NCBI GenBank assembly: GCA_940337035.1
Contig: CALNHX010003325.1
Span: 1 to 64,000, forward strand
Length of the DNA stretch: 64,000 nt
Source of the DNA: Agriotes lineatus
Lineage: Eukaryota; Arthropoda; Insecta; Coleoptera; Elateridae
Direction of reading: 5' to 3'
The notes beneath the pieces were generated by a model, which saw only the letters and a list, made by a program, of their open reading frames with translations, searched no databases and was not told where the DNA came from. A program made the position numbers and the translations under genes. Shown in pieces: positions 34,843-45,837 of this stretch. Each line of letters starts with the position of its first letter. Position 1 is the stretch's first letter.

Positions 34843-35361
34843 TTACTGCACGCAGCAGAGTACCTTATGGTGATCCTTAATTTTCAGACGAGACTTTGGA
34901 CGGTATCTCTCTAAGAAGCGTAGCTGCTTCATATTGATAGCGCCTCTCTTCCTCTCCCTAATCAGCTCCACAGCTTCTTCATACTTGAGGCCCAATTCGA
35001 TTAGCGCCAAGGCCACCATGACGGGAGCCCTGCCCAGCCCTGCGACGCAGTGGATGGCCACACAGCCGTCAGGGTCCTTGGTGAAGTGCGTCTTCAGCAG
35101 CTCGAACCAGTCCTCCACAATCTCCACGGAAGGATACATGCCGTCTTCGTACACCAAGTTGTACACGTCGATGCCCATGCTCTCTATGAAGCTGGGGTCG
35201 TACGACGGCTCGCAGACTCGCACTACGGCAGTCACGTTGTGCCTTTTCAGTTCGTTGGCGTAGGTGAAAATGGTCTGGTTGGAAGGCCTATCGGTGATGA
35301 GGAAGCTGAACCCCTTGTACTGGATCCGCACTGGACCTGGCTGCACCTCTCTCTGACGCAT
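34843..35361 (-). CDS. PRL-1: PRL/PTP4A-type prenylated protein tyrosine phosphatase
   Basis: The 172-residue frame matches the family length. HCVAGLGRAPV at residues 104-114 is the PRL signature, with nucleophile Cys105 and Arg111 of the CX5R loop. Ala follows Arg where most tyrosine phosphatases have Ser/Thr. Asp73 in YEDG is the likely general acid, and Cys50 in RVCEPSY is the partner that can form a disulfide with the catalytic Cys. The C-terminus ends in CCVQ, a CaaX box for prenylation, after a basic stretch (RLKIKDHHK), so the protein should attach to inner membranes. PRLs bind CNNM magnesium transporters and regulate growth. The ATG at 35361 follows an in-frame TAG 54 bases upstream. 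The coding part has no intron and is far GC-richer than its flanks. It appears intact. Assignment to family is firm; the symbol follows the insect orthologue. Confidence 0.95.
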   Translation of the reverse strand: MRQREVQPGPVRIQYKGFSFLITDRPSNQTIFTYANELKRHNVTAVVRVCEPSYDPSFIESMGIDVYNLVYEDGMYPSVEIVEDWFELLKTHFTKDPDGCVAIHCVAGLGRAPVMVALALIELGLKYEEAVELIRERKRGAINMKQLRFLERYRPKSRLKIKDHHKVLCCVQ

Positions 35362-35540
35362 GGCTGTTCCGTGCTGTTCCTGATATGGTGTGAACGGGGC
35401 AGGCGACAGAAACTATAGGCTGTCGCAAAGCGATTCGATCCGGCTGCAGACTGTGGTGCGGCGAGCAATCAAATAGCAACTGCGTCAAAATGAGGATTTG
35501 CAATGGTCGGCCCTTGGTATATTAAGTAGAAAATTGAGGA

Positions 35541-35546
35541 ACTCAC
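35541..35546 (-). promoter_or_regulatory. Candidate splice donor upstream of PRL
   Basis: On the minus strand CACAAATAG is followed by GTGAGTTCC, a consensus donor. Possible acceptors lie 60-140 bases on (TTTGACGCAG/TTGC near 35480, or CCACAG near 35453), before the PRL start. The simplest reading is a 5' untranslated exon joined to the PRL coding exon by a short intron. Confidence 0.45.
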
Positions 35547-35918
35547 CTATTTGTGCTGAGCCTGGCAGTATTCGGAGCTGTCCAAATGGAACCCCATGTA
35601 AGTGAGAACTGTCCCACCTAGGAACCCAATAACCATACACATTGAAAATGGAGTGGACCTGGAAATTCCTGGGGCCACAAAAGGCAAAACTTTAAGAACA
35701 CTTTTGCTCGAACCGTAACGGCGACGGCAGAAGCGACAATGACACTGAAGTTCAATTTTATGTTTTGTTTGACAAGAACGACTGCCGGCGTTGCCAGATC
35801 TATTCCTTCCCAGCAGTTTTTCCCCAAATTTTTCTAGAACCAGTGGTTGAACAAATGAACACGCACTAGAAAATGAACATTTCGGTGAAAATTGTGCTAA
35901 AATAAGATACTCGATCAC
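35547..35918 (-). other. Open segment upstream of PRL: 5' exon or small membrane protein
   Basis: A 123-codon frame with an ATG at its first codon, ending in TAG exactly at a GTGAGT donor. The last 40 residues include a hydrophobic stretch, MCMVIGFLGGTVLTYMGFH, that could span a membrane. Upstream of it is CCCCAG, a possible splice acceptor. I do not recognise a family. It may simply be PRL 5' untranslated sequence, or a short independent coding exon sharing the promoter region. Confidence 0.3.
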
Positions 35919-37365
35919 TGCAGAACGTTAATTCTATAAACAGTTTACAGCTTCGTATGTTGCAAAAAGCATTGTAAGTTTAAAAAGTATAGGCATTTCA
36001 GTGAGGTTTAGAAATAGCTTTTACGTGCGCAATAGTGACTGTATTTATTTCATACACCGTTTGAATATATTCACATTTAATAATTTACAATAAAATATTG
36101 TGTTTTTATGCATAATTTTAATAATTTTAGTGTTTTCATACTGATACCTAAAAATCATGAAACTCGTGGATAGTCCATTTGCTAAAGGAAAAAAGTTCTA
36201 ACTTCGTTGACTCAAAACCGATTTTGAACATTTTTTTTTTATTATTTCGGAAAAAGTTTATAGAAAAGTTCCCCATAGGTGAGACGGTGTACTTTTTATT
36301 TTTTCCATTGTTATTAACAAAGAAGTGTTTTTTAATATATTCTTAATTAAAAAAATGTATAACTTCTTTATTTATTTAAACCATTGCCTGATATTTGATA
36401 ACATAAGGTTTTTGGGTTCACAGATTACGAATCTGGCCTCAAATTTGGTCTAAAAACCAAAATGGCGTCTACAAAATGGCGTCGAAGGTCTAATTTTTTC
36501 TTTTATTTTTTTAAATTTTTATTAGATGTCTAAGGGTTTTTGGGGTCGCTGATTACGAATTTGACATTAAAGCTCAACTAAAATAAAAAATGGCGGATCC
36601 AAGATGGCAAAAAAATTGAATTTTTTTCTGCCTTTATTTCTTACCTAAATATGGTTTTTTGGGTCGCTGATCTCAAATTTTATGTTAAAATTTATCAAAA
36701 ATGAAAAATAACGTCTTTAAAGTGGCAAAATAGCTTCTTTTTTGAACTCCGCGCGTCTCATATCTAGGGGTTTTGGACACAGTAATTATAAATATAGCAT
36801 TAAAAGGTAAATTTTTATTCTGTACGATTATTATTATTATTATTTAATAAACATTATATACAAATAAAATTCTAAATTGTTAAACTAACTCAAATTTAAA
36901 TAGATTAAATACATTTAAATATAACATACGATTACATATAATTTCCAACGCCTAAAAATTTGTTTTCTACGACCTCTTTGTACAATTTCCAAAATATATT
37001 ACTGAATTAAAAGATTTTTCTGTTTGTGACCGACGGAGGAATGTTATTACATAAAATCAAATCGCAACTTGTTCAACAGTATGGTGCAATTTTAGATATA
37101 TATTAATTTTATTGTTCGTAATTATGGAAAAAAGCAATTGTTTTTGTCGATTATCAGAAACATAGAATAAAATCTGATGAAAGAGACCGACGTCTAAAAA
37201 CGAAAACTGCACCAGATATTCGATTTGAAAGAGACAGGTCTTTAAAGTTGTATCAAGAAAAATTTCTGGAAAATATCTTTCATGTCGTTTTATCAATTTT
37301 TTAAAATCAACTTTAGCTGCAAATAATATCTGTTCCACGTTTGACATATATCTTGCCTTGTACAA

Positions 37366-37700
37366 TAGATTGTAGTAGAACGCACTTATTCTTATTCCTC
37401 ATTATATGTCCGAGGTATTGGAGTTTGCGTACCTTGATGTTGTCCATGACCTCTTTATTTTTTTTTTCATTCTCTACAGAACGTTAATATTTACTACACG
37501 GTCTTTCCATAATATCCACAATATTTTTCGGTATAACCACATGTCAAAGGCTTCGATTTTTTTGTGATTGTTTCGTTAAGTGTCCAGGACTCGACCCCAT
37601 AGAGCAAGATGGGAAAAATGTAGTATCTTAGCATGCGAGTTTTGGTGTCAAGGTGCAGATCATGGCTTTTGAATCTAGTTTAATATATTGAAGACATATA
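37366..37700 (-). pseudogene. RTE-type LINE reverse transcriptase C-terminal fragment
   Basis: The minus strand reads KTRMLRYYIFPILLYGVESWT, then KKIEAFDMWLYRKILWI and KVRKLQYLGHIMRNK, the same C-terminal region as in the element at 8.9-9.3 kb but more decayed. It lies between the arms of the foldback element. Confidence 0.7.
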
Positions 37701-38030
37701 AGGAGGAGGAAGACAAATAGGACCTGCACCTTATTAAAGATCCACATGGATAAGTCCTAGTAAATGAAGCAATGGCTATGTTCACGAAAGAATAAATTTG
37801 CCAAAATATTTGAAAATAGCAGTGGTTTATAAGAGGCTGCTAAAATTTATATAAAAAATGCTGGTATAAAATGTATGTTTGCAATGTATGGTGCGAAGAA
37901 AAGTAGGTAACTGCTTTAACTCTTACAGGAATGTTTAATTGATTGAACGTTTTTTATTATTCATACACCGCAAGGTAAATGAGGTTACAGACAATACGAT
38001 ACCTACATATATTTTTTAAATAAAAACATT

Positions 38031-38390
38031 TTGAGTTTTAGGTTTGACTCTTTTATTAAGGCGTCTACTAAAAAAAGTATTAATTTAGCATCATTGTGCC
38101 CTACGATGGATTCAGCAGAACAATATTTAAAGCGCGTGTATTTGCAAACACAGTTGTGCCTGGGAAACCAAGATATTTCAACGGAAGGTTGGGGTTGGAA
38201 ATATGATACAGAAAAGGGTTTTCCAATATTAATGACACAAGAACCAGCTCCACAAAACATCTTAAAAAATTTTTTTTGCAACTACAAAACTAGTTGCGGG
38301 CCAGCTTGATGGTGTAGGAAAAGTGGCCTTTAGGCTAGGCGGCTTGCGATGAATGTAACGGAAATAGTTACCTTAATTCACGACCGGCAG
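38031..38390 (+). pseudogene. Cys-rich C-terminal fragment of an unnamed multicopy protein
   Basis: An open frame of 92 codons reads FIKASTKKSINLASL, then AEQYLKRVYLQTQLCLGN, WGWKYDTEKGFPILMTQ, PAPQNILKNFFCNYKTSCGPA and stop. Shifted sequence after it still reads CRKSGL and CDECNGNSYLNS. WGWK followed by a C-x-C-x-x-x-C-G-x-x-C-x-C-R-K-x-G-L pattern is one I recall at the C-terminus of uncharacterised repeat-associated arthropod proteins, but I cannot name it. The copy is broken within the Cys cluster. A (GAA)n stretch follows at 38402-38421. Confidence 0.45.
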
Positions 38391-39037
38391 TGTCAATGTA
38401 AGAAGTAGAAGAAGAAGAAGAAACTAAAGCTAAATAATGTTTTCCTTGTTTTTAAATGTATCTTTTATGTATCAATTAAAATATAATATCTTTAATACTC
38501 ATTTAACTCTTCTATCATTTGTTTCCACCATTTTTCAGACACGGTTTTCCATTTTTGATAAATTTTAACATAAAATTTGGGATGAGCGACTCAACAAACC
38601 CCTAGGTATAAGTATCAGAAATAAAAAAAACCCTTTCCGCCATTTTTAGTTTAGTTGAGTTTTAATGTCAAATTCGTAATCAGCGACCCCAACACCCCAC
38701 AGACATCTAATAAAAACGCCATTTTGTTTTTAGACCCATTTGGAGGCCAGATTCGTAATCTGCGACTCCAAAAACCGTATGTTGTCAAATTTCAGGCAAT
38801 TGTTTAAATAAATAAAATAGTTATACATTTTTTTAATTAAGGGTATATTAAAAACGCTTATTTGTTAATAACAATTGAAAAAATAAAAAGCACACTTTCC
38901 CACCTATGGGAAACTTTTCTATAAACTTTTTCCGAAATAATAAAAAAAAATGTTCAAAATCGGTTTTGAGTCAACGAAGTTAGAACTTTGGCGAATTTTT
39001 AGCGTTTGGAAAATGGACTATGAGTTTTCTACACTAT

Positions 39038-41540
39038 TAGTAAAACAAGGAAACAACGCACTGGATCCAAGTCAAATTCATATTATGTTTCTGATTAATT
39101 TCTGTGGCCACTTTTTGCCACACATTTTTTTAAATTCCTGTTTGAAATTGAAATTCATTTTTCATTTTTTTACAATTAAAATGCATAAATCTAAAAACTT
39201 TTACAATAGTAACTTATTTACTAAATTGTCCTATAATTTAGCAATTAATGTCTTTCGATATTTCTCGCACTGCACTCTTTTAACAGTCCTTTCGCATATC
39301 AGTTGCACTGATTAATTATTCAGTTCGCGCACTTCCTTTTTTAATAACTTTGGGGTTCAAATAAATGTCCATTTCATTTTTCACTTTCAAGTCAATTCAC
39401 TGTTTGGATTCCAACTAATCTTGAATATTAATGATCCATTTTTTTATTATTTTTCTTAGCATTCTGCTCTATTACCATATTATTATACGCTCAAAGAGAA
39501 TTTTTTTTATTAATGACTTATGACTTGCAAATACACTCGACAAGCATGTAATAATTATTTTCATAATCGATTCATTCTTAATTGGATTCGCTTTAACATT
39601 TCCCATCCCCTTTATTATTTTAAATTAATTAAATATTGTGTGAATCCATTCTCTACAGTTTTGAGCTCTGCCTTTTTCCTTATGTTATGAAATTAATTTA
39701 CTTATTACTGGCATTGCTTTGCAAATATGATTACTACTTCGAGTCTGATTTATTTTACTTATTGCAACTAGATACCATCTCCCATTCTGAGCTTTTATGA
39801 ATTATTCATTACTTTGCAGTGCTCACAGAGGTGGGATTCAGGGGTTAAAACCATTGCAGAATATGCATACATACATTGAATAATTAATTATGATTTGAGA
39901 GATTTTGATCTGTATTATAAAAACCATTATATGTATTCTATTTAGACTGTTCTGAATCTATTTAACTCGAATAATAACGACTTCTGGCTAATTTGAAGCT
40001 ACCCATTGGGGACAATTAATTGGGATAAGTAATTTGCTGAACATTATCCTAACCGGAGCAAAACATAACATTTTCAAGATATATAAATTTGTGATGTTGA
40101 ATCTGCCCTTAAAATATAACTAAGCATTTCTAAAACTGTAAGAGTTCAATAAAATTTTCTTAGATAAAAGTTGTAGGTACCATTATAGTGCACATCAGTA
40201 AACATTTTTTATCATATGCGTGGCTCAAAAAGTGCGAAAAGCGAAAGTTTCTTTTTAAATAGAACGACCTATATTTACGTATAATATAAAATTGCATGGG
40301 TCTGAGGAAAAGAGTTACGGAGAAATTATGTTTTTTGTAAACGAACTTACAAGTGCGAAATAGTTCATCTGGGCATTAATTCTATACAGGGTGTTCAAAA
40401 TTTGAAAATGTATTAGTTCCGGATTTTTTTAAACAAAACACGCTGTATATCTGTTTTTATGAAAAACCCTTTTAATGAGTTTTAGCTTTCTTCTTAATTC
40501 ATATTGATAAATGTAACCGTTTATTGTAGTATATCCGGGTTTAAATATTAAAAGCAATTTTATGCTCTTTTAACAGGTTGTATTTAATGCGATAACACAC
40601 AAACACCCTTAAAATCCATTTAAACACTTGAACTCTCCGAACACTACAAAACACGAGATTTGACGATAAAAGTTCAACCAATATTGATACAAGCGATAAC
40701 AATCACGAAAAACGAGAAATTCAGGAGTAACTTACGTAATAATAGCAATAATAATATCTAACATATAGTCTAAAACAGCTAGTTATCAAATGAAATCAGA
40801 TTAAAAACAAAACAAATACACAAAAATCATATGCCTAAATAAATTAAATTTCGAAATATGTATTTCTCTTTGTTGCTGAAGACGATTGAACCTAGAAACA
40901 ATCTAAATTACCAGTTTTGTTTTTTTTTAATTATTCAAGGGTTATTCTATTTTCTCATTTTGGTTATAACAATTTAACACAATAAATTCTAGTCCTAACG
41001 TCGAATTTGCATCCGAAATCAAATCCTATTGTTATTTAAGGAAAACGCATATAAGAAACAGGCAGATGATACGCACGTGCCGAGAGTTACATGCACCTGC
41101 TTATCGAGAATCCGACGCCACGCTGATAAAGCACATCCCAGAGTCTTGATATCTCATTGTTACATTAGACATTACGCCCATTACGAATTATATAAAACTT
41201 TAGATTCATTCTTTGACTTTGCTAGTTCGTAACAGAGTTCAGATGGTTTTTGCTTTATACATGTAATTACGAAATAAAGTGTATTTTTAAAAAGCTGTTT
41301 TTCCGATTGAATCATTTAACTCGTGCGACTGTTGCGGCGATTTTATGAAACTTACTTTGATATCTACTACATATAATCGTTGGTCTCTTTCGATCTTTGT
41401 TAGCTATTTCCTCCTAAGATACTGGACCGATTAAATTGTATGATAGCTTAACATTTTACTAATTTTTAGACTCAGATCATAGGCCGGTTTTTATTTAAAA
41501 AAAAGTACGAAAAAGTCAAGTTTTAATAAAATCGTGTAAT
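39038..41540. other. Unassigned AT-rich 2.5 kb
   Basis: No gene or RNA. ACAGGGTGTTC near 40387 and CACGCTGTATATCTG near 40440 lie about 50 bp apart in inverted arrangement and may bound a tiny element. Confidence 0.4.
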
Positions 41541-41606
41541 TAGCGAAGCTAAGAGTAGCTCGTGTGATTCACTATATACCATTATAGCAGCGCTTTATTC
41601 AACGAA

Positions 41607-41677
41607 GCATCCTTGGTTCAGTGGTAGAATGCTCGCCTGCCACGCGGGCGGCCCGGGTGCGATTCCCGGCCGATGCA
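41607..41677 (+). tRNA. tRNA-Gly (anticodon GCC), slightly degenerate
   Basis: The 71-base sequence folds as a tRNA with box A TGGTTCAGTGG, anticodon loop CTGCCAC (GCC) and T-arm CCGGG…CCCGG. Two departures from an intact gene are visible: the acceptor pairs 6 and 7 are mismatched (CT against CC), and the T-loop reads TGCGATT instead of TTCGATT, changing the otherwise invariant position 55 and box B. It is probably a recently decayed copy or tRNA pseudogene. Related 30-bp sequences lie on both sides (41543-41574 and 41723-41752). Confidence 0.8.
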
Positions 41678-41759
41678 TCCTTTTTTAAATTTATATTAAT
41701 GAATCTCTCTTAAATTAGAGAACCGAAGCGTAGCTCGGGTGATTCGCTAGTACCTAATA

Positions 41760-43868
41760 AAATTTATTTTTTATTAATTTCACAAGGATAGTAAATGGTA
41801 CACATTGCACTGAAGCAAGTGTTGCTTTTTGACTTATTGTGCCTTCTTGTTTTTTTAAACTAGGAAACAGTATAAAAATTCAAATATAGCAAATCAGATC
41901 TTGAGAAAGCCCTAACGCCAATAAAATATAGTCGCATGTCTTTAAATGTAGCAAGCGGAACATATCAGATATCAGGGTCCCCTCTACACAACAAATTGAA
42001 ACAGAAAGTACTACGTGAGCGGAGAATGGAGAGAATAGGAGCTAAGTAATTAAAAACAAGGTGTTGTTTACCTAGAGCGTCACAAGTTCTTTCTCAGTCT
42101 GCATTAATCCCTGCAGAATTTGAAACAGGGGGACGAAATTGCCACAGTACTTCTTAGGGATGACGTATGAACCAGTTTCTTCGCCAATGGGAACTTATTT
42201 TTGTTTTTTCCTAGACACGCTGCTTCTAACTGCTGCACATTAATTAAATTAATTAACACATTACACAATAAAACAAAGAGAATACGAGTTAACTATTGGT
42301 GCAAGCATCACGTGCTTGGGGCGACGTGCTTGCACCAGCACCTAAATTCAAATGCCAATCTGAAAGACAAAATTGATGCATTCCTGTCGTGTGGGGCGTA
42401 ACGGCAGGAAAGGTAATTTCGCATAAAACTATGCAGGCGTTGATAGTGGCAGAGGAAGTTGTCAAAATATTTGCGGGGTGCTTTCCCCGATGCCACTCGA
42501 CGACCTTACAGCGGCGCTATTTTTGAGTTGCATCATGCATTAAAGCCTACAGAACCATATGGATAGGCCGACTTAGCCATCAATGAAGGAAAACTATCTA
42601 ATATCTACAAGGGGCGTGAAGAATAGAAATTAACCTAACAGTGCATCCAGAAAATGTCAAGATAGAGTTCAGAATGTTTTGACTGGTAGAAAAAAAAATC
42701 TATTTTTTGCGTGGTGATCATCCAAGTCATCTTTTCTAACGAAAAATCATAAAGAAGGTAATACTTTTTTAGCTATTTTATAGAAATTGTGAATTGGCAG
42801 TTTGAAAGTTGTAAATGTTGAAGTCCTTTACTATCAAATTCCGGATTACAAATATGAAAGTATTTCTAGATTTAAACTCCTAAAAACACGATCGCTATAA
42901 TTATAATGACGGTATTGTAGCACTGCTTTCAGTCAATCAAAATAGATCAATAACTATTGTGGACGACAGATGTGACAGAAATTGTATTAACTTACTTCTT
43001 ATCGCAACTCAATACTAGGAAAAGACAGGGATAAATTCTATTCAAAGCACGAGTTACTGTCAGTGAGGAGATAATAAGGTTATGGTTTGGTGCAGTTCCT
43101 CATGCAGGAAAGGTTTCTAGATATTCTTGAAGACTGTGAAAGTATGCCAAGTGCTGACAAAATGAGAATGCAAATTTGTTCAAAACTGGGATTCTTTCAT
43201 GAGCCAAGGGATACAGAAACTCTCAACTAGCTAGAGGACAAGGAAAGGAATATATCACAGTAATTTGCACATTTTCCGCCAAGGTATAAAAAACCAACAC
43301 AATTCCAGGAGCGCCCAAGAAAACTGTAGACAATCGGAAACCAGATATGATAGAGCCTATTTATGACGTTGGGTTAAGGAGCTTTAATAAATTGCAAATA
43401 TACCATCATAACGAAAATTCCTTATTCAGACTCTTATCGAGTAATAAGTAATATAACTGTAAAAAGCATTTTCCACAAGTAAAGATGGACGACACTCTTT
43501 AATGATAAGGAAGAAACCTCTTTAGATAATTCTTACATCAGAGAAGATAATTTGTTCGATATTATGTAATTCCCTACCAACTGACATCCTTCAGGATGAT
43601 GTACAGATCACCTCAAATATCACAAAACATGGAGAATAATAGTTGATAACCAAGTTCTGAATATTATACCGTCATAAAAGATTATCACGAAAACTCAGAA
43701 GATGTACTTGAAGATACTGTAAATGGAAAAAGGTTGATGAAGAAACTGTAAGTGAGCAATTTGTTATGGCATATAACACAGTCACTAGCAGTGATACGAA
43801 CATACCATGCGCATGTCCTATAAAAACTGAGGCAGTTAATATATTCTGTTGTGATGTGACTGCTTTAA
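41760..43868. other. Mostly unassigned; possible transposase debris at 43.07-43.35 kb
   Basis: No supported gene. Around 43080-43340 the plus strand reads MQERFLDILEDCESMPSADK, then RGQGKEYITVICTFSAK, faintly like the DDE region of pogo-type transposases, but the match is too weak to assign. Confidence 0.3.
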
Positions 43869-44135
43869 TTTTTTTTTTACTTTTTTAAATTTTATTCCGC
43901 ACTCCGCCAACAGCCGTTAGGCCAATTATAGGTGCCACTGTACATTTTATGGAGACTTCCAACCCCACTAGCGACTGTCATGATGTTATTATGACAACCG
44001 GGACCAACTTTTTTCAGTGGCAGCCGTACCACGAGGTGCTGGGAGAAGTAGCCAAGTTCTGACCAGAGAGAGCGTTGCTTAACTCTGCTGATCGAACGTG
44101 GATGCTTGTTCAAGCTACACCACCCGGGACCATAC
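43869..44135 (-). repeat. 5S-rRNA-derived SINE
   Basis: Read on the minus strand, 44135-44020 follows 5S rRNA: CATCCACGTTCGATCAGCAG, then AGTTAAGCAACG (5S box A, 44073-44084), GGTCAGAACTTGG (box C region, canonical GGTCAGTACTTGG) and CCAGCACCTCGTGGTACGGC. About 110 bases of unrelated body follow, then an A-rich tail with AATAAAATTTAAAAAAG to 43869. Promoter head, body and tail make it a SINE of the 5S class (SINE3-like) and not a 5S gene. Confidence 0.75.
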
Positions 44136-45837
44136 ATATATGTATAGTTACTAGCATTTCGAACTTAATTGTCAACTTGTTTAGGCGTTGCTATATATAA
44201 AAAATGTTATAGTAAATGTAATTGTTTAAAGCCTCGTTAAAGCTAATCAAATAATGCTGAAATCTGTATCAAGAGTTGCCTCAAGTTTTTTGTCTTGAAT
44301 AGTATGTTAGGATAATTTGAATACCTTGACGCCTTTTATAAAGTTCAGTAAGTCTTGAGAATTTCGGTAGATACGCCCTTGGGCTCTTACTTAAATTATA
44401 CCCTAATGCGGCCCTGTTTACCTTCAATATTTCACGCATTGCCTGCCAACTTGTAATCCCAAACCGAGACTCGCTGTCTGGGACAAACACGTGCATGCAG
44501 GTGTTACACGGTTGCGTCAAGAACCGTAGCGAAAACCGCAGTTCAGAATTCTCAACTCTTAAGTACGAGCGAGACCTCGCGAGGAACAGTAAAAGCTCGA
44601 TATATATCGCCACTGTCGAATTGGAGGGAGATCGCGTCGACTATGTTAGATTTTAGCTCACTTTTGGCATTCAGCCATGAGTACCGTTCATTTTCGGCCG
44701 ATTGCTTGTCAATTGTACGGAACGCGTAATTCGTGCCGGGGTGATGACCATTCTTAAGATTAAGTCGTATGTGAGTAGCCGTGAATTTTCTTATCGGGAG
44801 ACGTTGTTTTCAAATTTCTGTGAGCGGATTAACCCGGTAATTCCATGGTGCCCAAAGTATATTAGGGTAATAGCGTTTGCCGAACTTTCGTCGTATTGCA
44901 CGCATTCCCGTTCTCATCTCGAGAATTTGACAACACTTCCCTAATTGGAAATCATCGCCTTTATCGTTGAACTTGATCTTTACGTTGATAGCGATTTCTC
45001 CTGACTTGATCTGCAAGCTACAAGAGGTTTTCAGCTGCTAGCGAGTGTGCGACAGGAAAATCATGGCACCCGACTAATATTAGTAACAGCAATCGACGGA
45101 ACTTTAGGCAGGCGTTGTGTTTTTAGTGATTAATTGCTGATCCTAGCGGTATAGTTTAAAGTGTTTGCGATCATAAAACGTTGTATAACGCCGTGACTTA
45201 TTGACAGACTTTGGCTTTTAAGTTTAGTTAAGATACGTATACGGAAATTTTTTGACAAGAGTCAATAGCTACTTCTTTTAGCAATATGTGTACCCCTATG
45301 ACGTCATATATGAGTAGGGACCAACGTCGACAATATAAATTCATATTTATTATATATTTAAAGTCAATAAAGACGGGTTAGACTAACTGTTGTATTTTAT
45401 TGTGCGTGCATGCGACATTTTATTTGTGTTTTCTTTCAGCGGCCGGCAGAAATAAATTAGAAAGGTAGGTCCGTAGAGACACTGTGTATAAGCAGAAAGA
45501 CTGTTCCCCCATTTCAGGATATATGGGAACAGATCCTAGAGGTATTTTAAAAGTCTGTGACGCCCTTTTTAACATCGTTAACTAATTTACTAGGACATCG
45601 CTGTAACTTAACGCCTATTGAGTCGAACCGCCCTTTCCGGCGAGCTGCTGTTAAAACTCCTGTAGGTATTTATAACGTAGTTGGAGTGAATTTTTGGAAA
45701 AGGCTATATTGCTAGCCTCGTATGATCCCATTCTAAATGTTGATCTAGATGCAGTAATAAAAAAAGCTCGAAAATTCGCGAGACGCGTCCTAAACAAGGT
45801 GGTGGCTTGATAACGTGTATATAAAAACACTTTTAAT
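44136..45837. other. Unassigned; a GC-moderate block at 44.3-45.1 kb
   Basis: The block 44280-45100 has open frames on both strands (110 codons at 44281-44613 minus, 80 at 44702-44944 plus) without recognisable motifs. It could be LTR or host sequence; nothing decides between them. Confidence 0.3.

Larger units (their letters stand above)
36157..39037. mobile_element. Foldback-type element with long inverted arms containing subrepeats
   Basis: The left arm (36157-36733) and right arm (38525-39037) are inverted copies, sharing ATAGTCCATTT, AGTTCTAACTTCGTTGACTC, TATAGAAAAGTT, GATTACGAATCTGG and GGTCGCTGATTACGAATTTG. Within the left arm a unit of about 120 bp (GGTTTTTGGG…GATTACGAAT…AAAATGGCG) repeats three to four times in degenerate form. 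The 1.8 kb interior holds a LINE piece and a Cys-rich protein piece, neither of them a transposase for this element. Long arms with internal repeats recall foldback/Galileo-like or Polinton-type termini. No target duplication was found. Confidence 0.75.

Noticed and set aside
34934..35468. Frames of 73-122 codons overlapping the PRL gene
   Set aside because: Shadows of the GC-rich PRL coding region in other frames.
38950..39315. 121-codon plus-strand frame
   Set aside because: Overlaps the inverted arm of the foldback element; the mirror arm has no matching frame.
43070..43350. Possible pogo-type transposase
   Set aside because: Only a faint resemblance in one short stretch, no catalytic triad readable.
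43892..44137. 81-codon minus-strand frame
   Set aside because: Lies inside the 5S-derived SINE; the open frame is accidental.
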